From positions 1,720 through 65,719 of the forward strand of contig NZ_FQZS01000003.1 in the NCBI RefSeq assembly GCF_900142105.1: DNA of 64,000 nucleotides. The letters are read 5' to 3'. This document shows, piece by piece, positions 17,714 through 26,725 of this stretch. This DNA is from Lutispora thermophila DSM 19022. GTDB taxonomy: Bacteria > Bacillota > Clostridia > Lutisporales > Lutisporaceae. Position 1 is the stretch's first letter, and each line of letters opens with the position of its first letter. The position numbers and the translations under genes were made by a program. The notes beneath the pieces are model-generated. The model was not told the origin of the DNA. It saw nothing but the letters and a program-made list of their open reading frames with translations, and made no database searches.

Positions 17714-18739
17714 ATGTTTGGTGGACAGGATATAGGTATAGATTTGGGCACAGCCAGTGTGTTGGTCTATATCAAGGGAAAGGGAATAGTTCTTAATGAA
17801 CCTTCAGTTGTGGCTATCGATAGAAACAGCAATAAAATCCTTGCAGTTGGTGAAGAAGCAAGACTTATGTTGGGAAGAACACCTGGACATATAGTAGCTG
17901 TTAGACCTTTAAGAGATGGTGTAATATCCGATTACAACGTTACCGAGAAAATGCTCAGGTATTTTATTGATAAAGCTATAGGTAAGAAGAAAATTTTTAA
18001 ACCTAGGATGGTTGTTTGTGTTCCAAGTGGAGTAACAGAAGTAGAAAAAAGAGCTGTTATAGATGCAGCTAATCAGGCTGGTGCAAGAACTACTAGACTT
18101 ATTGAGGAGCCTATAGCTGCAGCAATTGGAGCTGGGCTTGATATTTCAAAAGCCAGCGGAAATATGGTTATTGATATAGGAGGAGGTACATCAGATATTG
18201 CGGTAATATCTTTGGGTGGTATAGTTGTATCTTCTTCTATAAAAATGGCTGGAGACAAGTTTGATGAAGCTATAGTCAGATATATGAGGAAAAAGCATAA
18301 TGTTATGATTGGCGAGCGTACAGCGGAAGAACTGAAAATAAAGATTGGAACAGCATATCCAAGAGAAGAGGAAGTTACTATAGAAGTGAGAGGGAGAAAC
18401 CTTATATCGGGGCTTCCCAAAACCATGGAAGTAACATCTCAGGAGATGCTGGAAGCATTGGCTGAGCCTGTGGCAGCTATAGCAGATGCTGTACATTCAG
18501 TATTGGAGAGGACTCCACCGGAACTTGCAGCAGATGTCAGCGACAGAGGTATAGTTATGACAGGAGGAGGATCCTTGCTTTATGGTCTAGACAAGCTTAT
18601 TGCCAAGAGGACAGGCATTCCTGTATATATTGCTGAAGACCCTATATCTTGTGTTGCAATGGGCACAGGGAAGGCGTTGGAGACCATAGATATTTTACAG
18701 GACTCAGACATCAACAGTAGAAGATTAGGGAATTATTAA
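17714..18739 (+). CDS. mbl: MreB/Mbl actin-like cell-shape protein
   Basis: A 341-residue bacterial actin that polymerises on the inner membrane face and guides lateral wall synthesis. The nucleotide-binding motifs are visible: DIGIDLGTASVLVY (phosphate 1), VIDIGGGTSDIAVI (phosphate 2) and GIVMTGGGSLLYGL (adenosine). RLIEEPIAAAIGAGL and the connecting segments match MreB. The position directly after spoIIID favours Mbl over MreB or MreBH, but sequence alone does not settle the paralogue. Confidence 0.92.
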   Translation: MFGGQDIGIDLGTASVLVYIKGKGIVLNEPSVVAIDRNSNKILAVGEEARLMLGRTPGHIVAVRPLRDGVISDYNVTEKMLRYFIDKAIGKKKIFKPRMVVCVPSGVTEVEKRAVIDAANQAGARTTRLIEEPIAAAIGAGLDISKASGNMVIDIGGGTSDIAVISLGGIVVSSSIKMAGDKFDEAIVRYMRKKHNVMIGERTAEELKIKIGTAYPREEEVTIEVRGRNLISGLPKTMEVTSQEMLEALAEPVAAIADAVHSVLERTPPELAADVSDRGIVMTGGGSLLYGLDKLIAKRTGIPVYIAEDPISCVAMGTGKALETIDILQDSDINSRRLGNY

Positions 18740-18775
18740 TTAGGTGTTGTAGAGAAGGACAGCATGGTTTAGCAG

Positions 18776-18812
18776 AAAAAGATTCCACGGATTAGGACTG
18801 TGGAATCTTTTT
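18776..18812 (+). terminator. rho-independent terminator after mbl
   Basis: AAAAAGATTCCAC and GTGGAATCTTTTT pair around an 11-base loop. The T run is part of the stem, so it could work in both directions. Confidence 0.88.
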
Positions 18813-18824
18813 ATAAACTCATTC

Positions 18825-18852
18825 TAAACTATTTATATATCTATGCCGATAA
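18825..18852 (+). promoter_or_regulatory. sigma-D (sigma-28) promoter for flgF-flgG
   Basis: TAAA (18825-18828), 16 bases, then GCCGATAA (18845-18852), a complete flagellar sigma -10. It lies about 40 bases before the flgF start. Confidence 0.75.
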
Positions 18853-18893
18853 TATGAATGATAATCTAAAATATATAGAAAATGGTGATGACT

Positions 18894-19676
18894 ATGATTA
18901 GAGGATTGTACATATCAGCATCAAGCGCTTTTACCGAAGGAAAGAGAATAGATACTATAAGCAATAATATTGCCAATGTTAATACTACGGGATTTAAAAA
19001 GGACTTGTATGTTACACAAAGCTTTCCAGAATTGCTTACTTTGAAAATGGGAGGAGAGTCTCCAAATATAAGCGGCGTAAAACTGCCTGCTCCTTTAAAT
19101 ACTATTGGTACAATGAATGCAGGGGTTCATACCAGCTTTGTGTTTACGGATTTTTCTCAAGGAAGTCATGCTCCTACTAATAATCCCTTGGATTTGGCTA
19201 TAGCGGGGAATGGATTTTTTACAGTAGAAACTAATGCCGGAGAGAGATATACGAGAGACGGAAGTTTTTCCCTAGATTCACAAGGCTATTTAGTAACCAA
19301 AGATGGCCATAGAGTTTTAGGAGAAAAGGGATATATACAGATTAATGGTGAGGATATAAAAATAAACGAAAAAGGCGAAATATATTCCAACGAACAACTT
19401 GTGGACAGACTTAAGCTTGTTGATTTTGAAGACTATATGGCTTTGATGAAGGAAGGAAATAATCTATATACAATAATCTCAGAAGAGTGGACAAATAATG
19501 AAAAAGCTTTTACAGGAAGTGTGAAACAAGGATATGTGGAAGGTTCCAATGTAAATGCAGTTAAGGAAATGACAGAAATGATTACAATGTACAGAGCCTA
19601 TGAGGCTAATCAGAAGCTTATCAAAGCTCATGATGAACTGCTGGAAAAAGCAGTTAACGAAGTAGGAAGAGTATAG
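18894..19676 (+). CDS. flgF: flagellar basal-body rod protein FlgF (FlhO-like)
   Basis: A 260-residue proximal-rod/hook-family protein. The N-terminal D0 motif has ASSAFTEGKRIDTISNNIAN followed by VNTTGFKKD. The C-terminal helix is EMITMYRAYEANQKLIKAHDE. The middle contains NPLDLAIAGNGFFTVET, shared by FlgE/F/G. Start 18894 (MIRGLYIS) is chosen because GGTGATG stands just before it and the family opens this way; upstream in-frame ATG codons exist from 18882. It precedes flgG by 12 bases and shares the sigma-D promoter. Confidence 0.9.
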   Translation: MIRGLYISASSAFTEGKRIDTISNNIANVNTTGFKKDLYVTQSFPELLTLKMGGESPNISGVKLPAPLNTIGTMNAGVHTSFVFTDFSQGSHAPTNNPLDLAIAGNGFFTVETNAGERYTRDGSFSLDSQGYLVTKDGHRVLGEKGYIQINGEDIKINEKGEIYSNEQLVDRLKLVDFEDYMALMKEGNNLYTIISEEWTNNEKAFTGSVKQGYVEGSNVNAVKEMTEMITMYRAYEANQKLIKAHDELLEKAVNEVGRV

Positions 19677-19688
19677 GAGGTATGAATT

Positions 19689-20483
19689 ATGATGAGAGCA
19701 CTATGGACTGCCAGCACTGGAATGACTGCTCAACAATTAAATGTTGATAATATTTCCAATAATTTAGCTAATGTAAATACTATAGGATATAAAAAATCAA
19801 GAGCAGAGTTTAAGGATCTTCTTTATGAGACATTAGAGAGGGATACTATCAGAAACGGAGAAGGAAAACCTGTTAGCGTTCAGGTTGGACATGGTGTAAG
19901 GACTTCTGCCATAACTAAGTTCTTTACTACTGGAAATTTAGAGCAAACTTCTAATCCTTATGATTTAGCCATAGATGGAAATGGATTTTTCGTAGTCATG
20001 GGACCCAATGGTGAAGAATTATATACAAAGGATGGAAGCTTCAAAATATCTGTAGATGAAGATACTACCAGACTGGTAACATCTGATGGATATTTTGTGC
20101 AGGGAGACATGGGAGATATAGAGTTAGGTATGGATGTAAAACAGGTAATGATTGACGAAGCAGGTATAATTACTGTAAAAAGGACAGATGATACTCTAGA
20201 GGAGATAGGAGCACTTACTATAGTTACCTTTGCAAATCCTGCAGGCTTGGAAAGCGTAGGAAGCAACTTTTATAAAGCCACAGGTGCCAGCGGAGAGGCT
20301 GTAGATACAGAAAATGATGGATCCGGTGGCAAGGTATTGCAAGGTTTCTTGGAATATTCCAATGTACAAATTGTAGAAGAAATGGTTAAGCTTATACAGG
20401 CTCAGAGAGCCTATGAAATAAATTCAAAATCCATTCAGACAGCAGACGAAATGCTTAGCTTGGCAAATAACCTAAGAAGGTAA
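19689..20483 (+). CDS. flgG: flagellar basal-body rod protein FlgG (FlhP-like)
   Basis: A 264-residue distal-rod protein. N-terminal MRALWTASTGMTAQQLNVDN with ISNNLANVNTIGYKKSR is the FlgG signature. NPYDLAIDGNGFFVVMGPNG and the C-terminal EEMVKLIQAQRAYEINSKSI follow the family. GGAGG lies nine bases before ATG 19689. With flgF and the rod-binding protein it makes the same trio as Bacillus flhO-flhP next to mbl. Confidence 0.93.
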   Translation: MMRALWTASTGMTAQQLNVDNISNNLANVNTIGYKKSRAEFKDLLYETLERDTIRNGEGKPVSVQVGHGVRTSAITKFFTTGNLEQTSNPYDLAIDGNGFFVVMGPNGEELYTKDGSFKISVDEDTTRLVTSDGYFVQGDMGDIELGMDVKQVMIDEAGIITVKRTDDTLEEIGALTIVTFANPAGLESVGSNFYKATGASGEAVDTENDGSGGKVLQGFLEYSNVQIVEEMVKLIQAQRAYEINSKSIQTADEMLSLANNLRR

Positions 20484-20502
20484 GGTTTAAGGGGTGGAAA
20501 AA

Positions 20503-20865
20503 TTGATAAATCCCATTAATTCGGATTATAATGTACAAATAAAAACAGCAGTAGATAAGGCTAAGAACGTAAAAGATGAATCCTTTGAGGATATGCTTCA
20601 GAAGGCAGCTAAAGAAAATGACAAGGAAGAGATTAGAGAAGCATGCAGAAGTCTGGAAACTGTATTTTTGAATATAATGTTTAACAGTATGAGAAGTACT
20701 ATTCAAAAATCAGATCTTTTTGGAAATAGTTTTGCAAGAGGCATATATGAAGATATGTTGTATGAACAATATGCAGAAGAGGCATCAAGAGGCAAAGGAT
20801 TAGGCATAGGCGAAATGTTATATGAACAGCTATCCAAGAATCTTAAGGTAGATGAAGAGGTCTAA
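20503..20865 (+). CDS. FlgJ-type rod-binding protein
   Basis: About 120 residues. It matches the N-terminal rod-binding part of Flg[22 protein letters not shown], then [24 protein letters not shown] and a [12 protein letters not shown] end. No muramidase domain is attached, as is common in Firmicutes. The TTG at 20503 is preferred because AAGGGGTGG lies five bases before it. A GTG at 20494 in the same frame lies inside that ribosome binding site. The protein probably caps or chaperones rod assembly. Confidence 0.82.
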   Translation: MINPINSDYNVQIKTAVDKAKNVKDESFEDMLQKAAKENDKEEIREACRSLETVFLNIMFNSMRSTIQKSDLFGNSFARGIYEDMLYEQYAEEASRGKGLGIGEMLYEQLSKNLKVDEEV

Positions 20866-20866
20866 T

Positions 20867-21289
20867 ATGATGGATGCAAAGGATATTCAGAATATAATAC
20901 CTCATAGATATCCCTTCTTGTTGGTGGATAGGATTATTGAACTAGAAGAGGGGAAAAGGGCTGTAGGGATAAAAAATGTTACCGTCAATGAGCCTTTTTT
21001 TCAGGGGCACTTTCCTGGTAACCCTATAATGCCTGGGGTATTAATAGTTGAGGCAATGGCCCAAGTGGGTGCAGTGTCCATATTGGCTATGGAAGAGTAT
21101 AAGGGTAAATTGGCTGTATTTACAGGTATAGACAAACTTAGATTTAAGAAACAGGTTGTGCCAGGTGATACTCTTCGCATGGAAGTTACTATGCTTGCCA
21201 TGAAGAGAGGCATTGGTAAAGCTAAAGCAGAAGCATATGTAGGAGACCAATTGGCTGTCTCCGGCGAGCTCATGTTTGCAATTATTTAG
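20867..21289 (+). CDS. fabZ: 3-hydroxyacyl-ACP dehydratase FabZ
   Basis: FabZ removes water from 3-hydroxyacyl-ACP in fatty acid elongation. The 140-residue hot-dog-fold protein has the catalytic histidine in [10 protein letters not shown] and the catalytic glutamate in [16 protein letters not shown]. The ATG at 20867 follows GAAGAGG and overlaps the end of the rod-protein region closely. In Bacillus the fabZ gene (ywpB) is also the last gene of the mbl-flhO-flhP cluster, so this is conserved synteny. Confidence 0.96.
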   Translation: MMDAKDIQNIIPHRYPFLLVDRIIELEEGKRAVGIKNVTVNEPFFQGHFPGNPIMPGVLIVEAMAQVGAVSILAMEEYKGKLAVFTGIDKLRFKKQVVPGDTLRMEVTMLAMKRGIGKAKAEAYVGDQLAVSGELMFAII

Positions 21290-21303
21290 GTTTATAAGGA
21301 TAA

Positions 21304-21604
21304 GGATTTACACGGAAAACTCCACCGATTAACACGGTGGGGTCTTTTTAATTTGGTTGCGCTGCCAAGGGTATTCCTATTCCGTCCTGCTGCGTGCTAC
21401 GGGTTACGAGCAGTCAGGATATTCCTTTGGAGTTATAAAAATCAATACCCATGTGAGCTGCACATATGCTTATTCTAGTTTGCTTCACCATCGAAACAAT
21501 AACATTTAGTGTCTTTTAGTGGTTATAACAAAACCCGCCGTGTAAATCCGTGTTCTCAAAATGACCCTAAAGGAATACAAAAACATCCCGTGCCACGATC
21601 AGTT
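21304..21604. repeat. repeat-filled gap: CACGGATTTACACGG and AAGGAATACC families
   Basis: This non-coding stretch holds GGATTTACACGG (from 21305), then CCGATTAACACGG, and an inverted copy CCGTGTAAATCCGTGTT near 21538-21554. TTAGTGTCTTTTAGTGG appears near 21510. It also has two AAGGAATATCC-type cores on the minus strand (GGTATTCCTATT near 21370; GGATATTCCTTTGG 21417-21430) and one on the plus strand, GACCCTAAAGGAATACA (21563-21579). From 21605 to 21704 I see nothing. Confidence 0.6.
21319..21348 (+). terminator. rho-independent terminator after fabZ
   Basis: ACTCCACCG pairs with CGGTGGGGT and runs into five T residues. Part of the CACGG repeat forms its loop and arm. Confidence 0.82.
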
Positions 21605-21704
21605 AGAATTCTCTTTTAGATGAGCATTAGAGTCACCAAAGTTAATAACTTATGCGATATTACATATCCCTTAGATTGACCATATAGCAGCTACAGTAAT
21701 TATA

Positions 21705-22220
21705 TCATTTAAAAGCTATGTAAATTCCGCGGGTTATGACCTCTGCCATCTTCATGACCAGATTTAACCTGATGTTGTGCATGGAGAGGAATTCTCCTGC
21801 TTCTGAGGAATCTACGATGCCTACTATAGAAATATCTCCTACAGGAGGAAGCCGCTTTCCTACACCTTTTCCAGGATGTATGGGGCCCTTTTTTATTTGA
21901 ATGCTGCCAATGTTGTCTTCATTGCCAAGGCAGGCGTCTACAGCTATTATTTTATGATTAGGATAATCTCTTCTCACTTCATACATGTGTTTTGTAAGAT
22001 TTACCGCGTGGATAGGATTTTCCAGAGTACCTAATATAGGGATTTTAAGCTCCATTTTGCTGAGAAATGTTCCTGTGAGGGGTCCTAAGCAATCACCTAT
22101 ATATCTGTCGGTGCCTATGCAGAATACGAGACATTTTCCTTTTATGTTTCTGCTAAGGTAATCAGCCAATATGATGTGGGAATCCTTCTGAAAGTAAAAG
22201 GTTTTTGGACTGTCCTCCAA
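21705..22220 (-). CDS. yyaC: spore protease-like protein YyaC (DUF1256)
   Basis: A 171-residue member of the YyaC family, with a HybD/GPR-like fold. Key stretches are CLVFCIGTDRYIGDCLGPLTG near residue 35, VDACLGNEDNIGSI and GKGVGKRLPPVGDISIVGIV. The family is found only in spore formers and is expressed in sporulation; its catalytic role is not proven. The start is TTG with AGGAGGG six bases upstream on the minus strand. It converges on the fabZ terminator and repeat gap. Confidence 0.9.
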   Translation of the reverse strand: MEDSPKTFYFQKDSHIILADYLSRNIKGKCLVFCIGTDRYIGDCLGPLTGTFLSKMELKIPILGTLENPIHAVNLTKHMYEVRRDYPNHKIIAVDACLGNEDNIGSIQIKKGPIHPGKGVGKRLPPVGDISIVGIVDSSEAGEFLSMHNIRLNLVMKMAEVITRGIYIAFK

Positions 22221-22398
22221 TATAATCCCTCCTGCCGTTGCTGCTTACTAAAATGTATATAGGCAGGAAGATTGATTTATACATAGGATTTGAATTCTTT
22301 TTGTATTACAATTTTGGAGGTTTTGTGAGAAAATCTATTTGTGAGCAAATGTGGAAGAGAAAAATAAAAATATTTTTGTCAGAAGAATAAATTTCCTC

Positions 22399-22427
22399 TT
22401 GCAAACTTTCGAAAATCTGTATATAAT
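22399..22427 (+). promoter_or_regulatory. promoter of the tRNA-Pro/tRNA-Val unit
   Basis: TTGCAA (22399-22404), 17 bases, TATAAT (22422-22427), ending 13 bases before the first tRNA. Confidence 0.65.
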
Positions 22428-22440
22428 GAAATAGTGACGT

Positions 22441-22516
22441 CGGGGTGTAGCGCAGATGGTAGCGTACGTGGTTTGGGACCATGGGGCCGCAGGTTCAAGT
22501 CCTGTCACCCCGACCA
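22441..22516 (+). tRNA. tRNA-Pro (TGG)
   Basis: A 76-base cloverleaf with acceptor arms CGGGGTG and CACCCCG, a D-arm, anticodon loop TTTGGGA (anticodon TGG), T-loop GTTCAAGTC and an encoded CCA end. Confidence 0.96.
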
Positions 22517-22527
22517 TTTTATTTTTT

Positions 22528-22603
22528 GGGCGCATAGCTCAGCTGGGAGAGCATCTGCCTTACAAGCAGAGGGTCATAGGTTCGAGCCCTATTGTGCCCA
22601 CCA
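22528..22603 (+). tRNA. tRNA-Val (TAC)
   Basis: A 76-base cloverleaf, acceptor GGGCGCA with TGTGCCC, anticodon stem CTGCC/GCAG with loop reading TAC, T-loop GGTTCGAGCCC and encoded CCA. It is 11 bases from tRNA-Pro and shares its transcript. Confidence 0.95.
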
Positions 22604-22613
22604 TATTGAATAA

Positions 22614-22648
22614 GAAGCACGATTTTTAATCGTGTTTTCTTTTTTTGA
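22614..22648 (+). terminator. terminator of the tRNA-Pro/Val unit
   Basis: CACGATT/AATCGTG with a three-base loop, followed by a T-rich run. Confidence 0.85.
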
Positions 22649-22654
22649 TTTTTT

Positions 22655-22825
22655 AGAACACGGATTTACACGGCAGCTACTATGGATTAGCACGGAGTGA
22701 TTCTTTTTTAAGTATTTAATCCTTATTGTTCGCTCAGTATGACAACTTATGTATTTTAAAAATTTTTATATAATATTATAGTATATGCTCTTTAGTGGAG
22801 TTTAGTGTCTTTTAGTGTTCTTTAA
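22655..22825 (+). repeat. second CACGGATTTACACGG / TTTAGTGTC element
   Basis: AACACGGATTTACACGG (about 22659-22675) with GGATTAGCACGGAG 15 bases later, then TTTAGTGGAGTTTAGTGTC and TTTTAGTGTTC (about 22792-22821). The same words occur at 21304-21560. The gap holds no gene. Confidence 0.55.
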
Positions 22826-22854
22826 ACATGTAATAAATTCCATAAAAAAATCTA

Positions 22855-22884
22855 TTGACAAAACCCATGTTTATGTTGTATCAT
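22855..22884 (+). promoter_or_regulatory. promoter of tRNA-Tyr
   Basis: TTGACA (22855-22860), 18 bases, TATCAT (22879-22884), 34 bases before the tRNA. Confidence 0.6.
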
Positions 22885-22918
22885 ATTCTTTGTCCGATAA
22901 ATATGGGCAATTGAATAT

Positions 22919-23003
22919 GGGGAAATTCCCGAGTGGCCAAAGGGGGCAGACTGTAAATCTGTTGTCTCAGACTTCGGTGGTTCGAATCCACCTTTCCCCA
23001 CCA
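22919..23003 (+). tRNA. tRNA-Tyr (GTA)
   Basis: An 85-base class II tRNA with acceptor arms GGGGAAA/TTTCCCC, anticodon loop reading GTA in CTGTAAAT, a long variable arm, T-loop GGTTCGAATCC and encoded CCA. Confidence 0.95.
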
Positions 23004-23011
23004 TTTGAATT

Positions 23012-23035
23012 AAAACCCCGAATAGGGGTTTTTTT
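23012..23035 (+). terminator. terminator of tRNA-Tyr
   Basis: AAAACCCC, a five-base loop, GGGGTTTT and further T residues. Confidence 0.9.
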
Positions 23036-23092
23036 ATACATAAAATTAATAATTACTTTATTGCAAAACATTTACACAGAGAGTCTTTCTTA

Positions 23093-23121
23093 TTGACATT
23101 TTTTGATATATATGCTAATAT
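23093..23121 (+). promoter_or_regulatory. promoter of the SAM riboswitch-metK transcript
   Basis: TTGACA (23093-23098), 17 bases, TAATAT (23116-23121), about 27 bases before the riboswitch. Confidence 0.65.
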
Positions 23122-23147
23122 GTTTTACAAATTGAATAGTAAAAAAC

Positions 23148-23297
23148 CCTTATCAAGAGAGGTGGAGGGAAGGGCCCTATGAAACCCGGCAACCGGCCAG
23201 AGAGCGCGGTGCCAATTCCTGCAGGTTTATCCTGAAAGATGAGGATGAGTTTTCAATTTAATGAAAATGAGCTTCTTCATCTAAGAAGCTTTTTTTA
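23148..23297 (+). promoter_or_regulatory. SAM-I (S-box) riboswitch with terminator
   Basis: The S-box consensus is clear: CTTATCAAGAGAGGTGGAGG, then GGGCCCTATGAAACCCGGCAACC (split at about 23172-23194), a GCGCGGTGCCAATTCC stretch and a closing AAGATGAGGATGAG. A terminator follows (AGCTTCTT/AAGAAGCT, 23270-23290, then T residues). When SAM binds, the aptamer should favour the terminator and switch metK off. Confidence 0.96.
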
Positions 23298-23507
23298 ATT
23301 CATAAGAAAAAGTAATAATAATGGTGTAGACTTTTTTTATGAATTGGAAAAAAGCTTTATTGATCGTTATAAATGCTTAACAGCAGCATTTCTTATTGTG
23401 TAATGGAGCATATTTTACTGCATAATAGGGAATGAACAATATTTTTAGCTTCCTTGGTAGAATGATAGGGCTATGCAAAGGAGATATTTTTATAAGGAGG
23501 AGATAGG

Positions 23508-24698
23508 ATGATTAGAAAATTGTTTACTTCTGAATCTGTTACTGAAGGACATCCTGATAAGATCTGCGATCAGATATCAGATGCAGTTTTGGATGCCATA
23601 CTGGAGCAAGATCCAATGGGAAGAGTAGCCTGTGAGGTTAGTGCAACAACAGGACTTGTTGTGGTTATGGGTGAGATAACAACCAAATGCTATGTTGATA
23701 TACCGAAAATAGTTAGAGAAACAATAGAAGAGATCGGTTATACTCGAGCAAAGTTTGGTTTTGATGCGGAAACCTGTGGAGTGATCACATCTATAAATGA
23801 ACAGTCTCCTGATATTGCCCTTGGAGTAGATAAGGCATTGGAGGCTAAAAAGGGTGAAATGACAGAAGCCGAGGTTGAAGCCATAGGTGCAGGAGATCAG
23901 GGTATGATGTTTGGTTTTGCTTGTGATGAGACTCCTGAGCTAATGCCCATGCCAATATCTCTAGCGCATAAATTAGCCAGAAGACTTGCACAGGTAAGAA
24001 AAGACGGAACATTAGATTATCTAAGACCTGACGGAAAGACACAGGTTACAGTGGAATACATAGATGATAAGCCGGTAAGAGTTGATACTGTGGTAATTTC
24101 TACTCAGCACAGTCCTGATGTGGATCATGATACCATAGAAAGGGATATGATAGAACATGTTGTAAAGCCTATAATACCTGCAGATATGCTTGACGACAAG
24201 ACCAAGTATTATATAAATCCTACCGGTAGATTTGTAATAGGAGGTCCTCATGGAGATTCAGGCTTGACAGGAAGGAAGATAATAGTTGATACCTATGGTG
24301 GTTATGCAAGGCATGGTGGTGGTGCATTTTCCGGCAAGGATCCCACAAAGGTTGATAGATCAGCTTCCTATGCAGCCAGATATGTAGCTAAGAATGTGGT
24401 AGCTGCAGGGTTGGCCTCTAAGTGCGAAGTTCAGATTGCATATGCCATAGGAGTCGCAAGGCCTGTATCAGTGATGATAGACACCTTTGGCACCGGTAAA
24501 ATTGCTGACGATAAGATAGCAGAGATAGTAAGCAAAGTATTCGATTTAAGGCCGGCAGCAATAATCAGGGATTTGGATTTGAGAAAGCCCATTTACAAAA
24601 AGCTAGCTGCTTATGGACATATGGGTAGAATTGATTTAGGCGTATCTTGGGAGAAAACAGATAAAGCAGATACTTTAAAGAGAGAAGCTGGATTATAA
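23508..24698 (+). CDS. metK: S-adenosylmethionine synthetase
   Basis: MetK makes SAM from methionine and ATP. The 396-residue protein carries [20 protein letters not shown] at the start, [16 protein letters not shown] (ATP-binding hexapeptide region), the P-loop-like [18 protein letters not shown]-type segment (here [19 protein letters not shown]) and [24 protein letters not shown] precedes the ATG. A leader of about 210 bases separates it from the SAM riboswitch that should control it by feedback. Confidence 0.97.
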   Translation: MIRKLFTSESVTEGHPDKICDQISDAVLDAILEQDPMGRVACEVSATTGLVVVMGEITTKCYVDIPKIVRETIEEIGYTRAKFGFDAETCGVITSINEQSPDIALGVDKALEAKKGEMTEAEVEAIGAGDQGMMFGFACDETPELMPMPISLAHKLARRLAQVRKDGTLDYLRPDGKTQVTVEYIDDKPVRVDTVVISTQHSPDVDHDTIERDMIEHVVKPIIPADMLDDKTKYYINPTGRFVIGGPHGDSGLTGRKIIVDTYGGYARHGGGAFSGKDPTKVDRSASYAARYVAKNVVAAGLASKCEVQIAYAIGVARPVSVMIDTFGTGKIADDKIAEIVSKVFDLRPAAIIRDLDLRKPIYKKLAAYGHMGRIDLGVSWEKTDKADTLKREAGL

Positions 24699-24702
24699 TA
24701 TA

Positions 24703-24749
24703 TAAAGAGGTTGTTGCATAACTTAATTGCAGCAATCTCTTTATTTTTT
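24703..24749 (+). terminator. terminator after metK
   Basis: TAAAGAGGTTGTTGCA pairs with TGCAGCAATCTCTTTA (one mismatch) and is followed by T residues. Confidence 0.9.
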
Positions 24750-24773
24750 TGTGTTCACTTTTTCTTAACTGTT

Positions 24774-24781
24774 GCCGATAA
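24774..24781 (+). promoter_or_regulatory. sigma-D -10 element before the FliK-like gene
   Basis: A perfect GCCGATAA 36 bases before the next start. The expected TAAA at a 15-16 base distance is not present (TTCA instead), so the promoter is only half supported. Confidence 0.45.
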
Positions 24782-24817
24782 ATATAACAGAGGTAGATAG
24801 GTAAAGGGGTGATAATG

Positions 24818-26725
24818 ATGATGAAAATATCAAATGATGTTGTAAATATATACGGAGTAATTAAGGAGCAAAAAGGTGAAGTAAAGATTGATGGAGAAAA
24901 AACGGCTATGTCTGTAAAAGGGCAAGAATCCCTTGAAGCAGAGAAAGGGGAAGCTGCGAAAAGCTATATTAATTCACTGCCTTCGGAATTGAAGCAAGTT
25001 TTGGAAAGGGTTTTTGGAAAGGACATATCCTTGGACAGAGAGACTGTACAAGTTATAAGAAATTATATGGAAAGGTTCTCAGGTAACATTGAAGAAAAGA
25101 TTCAGGTGTTACAGAACCTCATAAACAAAGAACTGGACATAAATATGAATAATTTGAAATTAGTGCACGAAGCTTTGCTTGGCAAGGATTTCAGTGAATT
25201 ATTAAAAGGCCTTGGTATAAGTATCGATAGTGGCAGTAAAAACCAAGGGAGTAGCAATCTTAGAAGTTTGGTAGATGAAATAAAAAGCTTGATTGCTCAA
25301 GGAGTTTCTTTGGATAAAATATTGGATCACATGGAATCCAGAGCGGAATCCTTGGATGATGATACAGAGGCTAAGATAACACTTATAAAGGCTGCCAATG
25401 AAGGACGGCAAGCCGCTGCCTATAGGATGGATGACCTGGCATGGAGGATAATAAACAAGGCTTTGAAGGATCTATCAGAAGAGACTGCTGAAGACAAAAC
25501 ATATAAGATAGAGCAAAAGCCTGATGAAATAGATTTTAGCAAATTAAGCCAGTTTCAAGAGGGACATGAAGAGGAGTATTTGACATCATTGCTGGCAGCT
25601 ACAGGCTTAAGCGGAAAAGACTATTTAGTAACAGAGATAACACCAAGGCTAAGAGAAGCGGCTCAAAGCTTTAAGGAGATAAAAAGAGAAATTGCCAATA
25701 ATCTGGATATGGCAGCAAAATATATTGAAGAACCCGGAGCTACAAACATTCATAATGCTAAGGTGAATTTGCAGAAAACAATTGATCTATTGGATAAAGC
25801 CATTTTGAAAAGCGATATAGCATTGCTTGGTGATATGAAGTTGGAGAAGGAATTACTGAAAGCAGACAATTTTCTTCAAAAAGCCAAGGCTTTACTGGAT
25901 AAAGGAGACTATGACAAGGCATGGGATATTGTAAATAAAGTAAAAAATAGCATTGAAGCATTAAACTGGAAACCTTCCAACAACAGAGTAGTGCATTTGG
26001 CAAGTTTAAAGGAAGGGTTTATGGAAAGTCCTAAAATCGAGGACAAGCTAAAAACCGCATTTAAAGCTCTAAATGATAATTTTAAGAATCAGGACTATAC
26101 TCCCAGAAAGGTATATGAAGCTATAAGAATGATGGGAGAAGATCATGAGGGAGAAACAGCCAGGTTTCTAGCTGGAGAAAAAGTTGACCAGGAAGATCTT
26201 CATAACAATATCAAATCTTTGCTTATGAAATTTTCTGATAAAGATGGTGTTGCATCGGAGCTTGTGCAGAAGATTTCTGGGAATCAACTGTTGAATAAAG
26301 AGAGCAATGGATTTTTACAGTCAATGTTTTTTGCACTGCCTTTGGTCATTAACGGAAAAATAAGCGATATGAAGGTATATATCAATTCCAAAAAAGATGA
26401 GAAAAAGATAGATTGGCAAAATTGCAGCATATTTTTCTTGATAGATACCAAGAAACTTGGGGAGACAGGTGTTTTGCTGCAGGCTTCAGGAGGCAATTTG
26501 CACATTACAGTTAAAAATGATAGAGAAGATTTGAAGGAAAAAGCCAATACCTTGATCCAGGGATTTAAAGAAAACCTGAAGGAATTAGGTTATGAAGTAG
26601 GCAGCATAAGTTTTGCAGCATTGAATGCCAAGGATGAAAATAAGGTTGTAAACTCAAACCATTTAACATCTCCTGGAGTAAGCTCAGTTAACCCAATTAA
26701 GAAAGGATTTGACATAAGAATATGA
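24818..26725 (+). CDS. FliK-like flagellar hook-length control candidate
   Basis: A protein of about 635 residues, mostly helical and highly charged. Its C-terminal 130 residues (QSMFFALPLVINGKISDMKV, then SIFFLIDTKKLGETGVLLQA and LHITVKNDREDLKEKANTL) resemble the C-terminal core of FliK relatives, where export-switch contacts lie. It overlaps the next gene, an FlhB-C-like protein, by four bases, matching Bacillus ylqG-ylqH. Primary sequence similarity is weak, so the assignment leans on context. GTG/ATG codons crowd the start (24809-24821); 24818 best fits AAAGGGGTG. Confidence 0.55.
   Translation: MMKISNDVVNIYGVIKEQKGEVKIDGEKTAMSVKGQESLEAEKGEAAKSYINSLPSELKQVLERVFGKDISLDRETVQVIRNYMERFSGNIEEKIQVLQNLINKELDINMNNLKLVHEALLGKDFSELLKGLGISIDSGSKNQGSSNLRSLVDEIKSLIAQGVSLDKILDHMESRAESLDDDTEAKITLIKAANEGRQAAAYRMDDLAWRIINKALKDLSEETAEDKTYKIEQKPDEIDFSKLSQFQEGHEEEYLTSLLAATGLSGKDYLVTEITPRLREAAQSFKEIKREIANNLDMAAKYIEEPGATNIHNAKVNLQKTIDLLDKAILKSDIALLGDMKLEKELLKADNFLQKAKALLDKGDYDKAWDIVNKVKNSIEALNWKPSNNRVVHLASLKEGFMESPKIEDKLKTAFKALNDNFKNQDYTPRKVYEAIRMMGEDHEGETARFLAGEKVDQEDLHNNIKSLLMKFSDKDGVASELVQKISGNQLLNKESNGFLQSMFFALPLVINGKISDMKVYINSKKDEKKIDWQNCSIFFLIDTKKLGETGVLLQASGGNLHITVKNDREDLKEKANTLIQGFKENLKELGYEVGSISFAALNAKDENKVVNSNHLTSPGVSSVNPIKKGFDIRI

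Noticed and set aside
22335-22535. Minus-strand ORF of 66 codons
   Set aside because: It runs antisense through tRNA-Pro and has no ribosome binding site; the tRNA explains the sequence.
22815-23096. Plus-strand ORF of 93 codons
   Set aside because: It crosses tRNA-Tyr and its promoter and terminator; not a protein gene.
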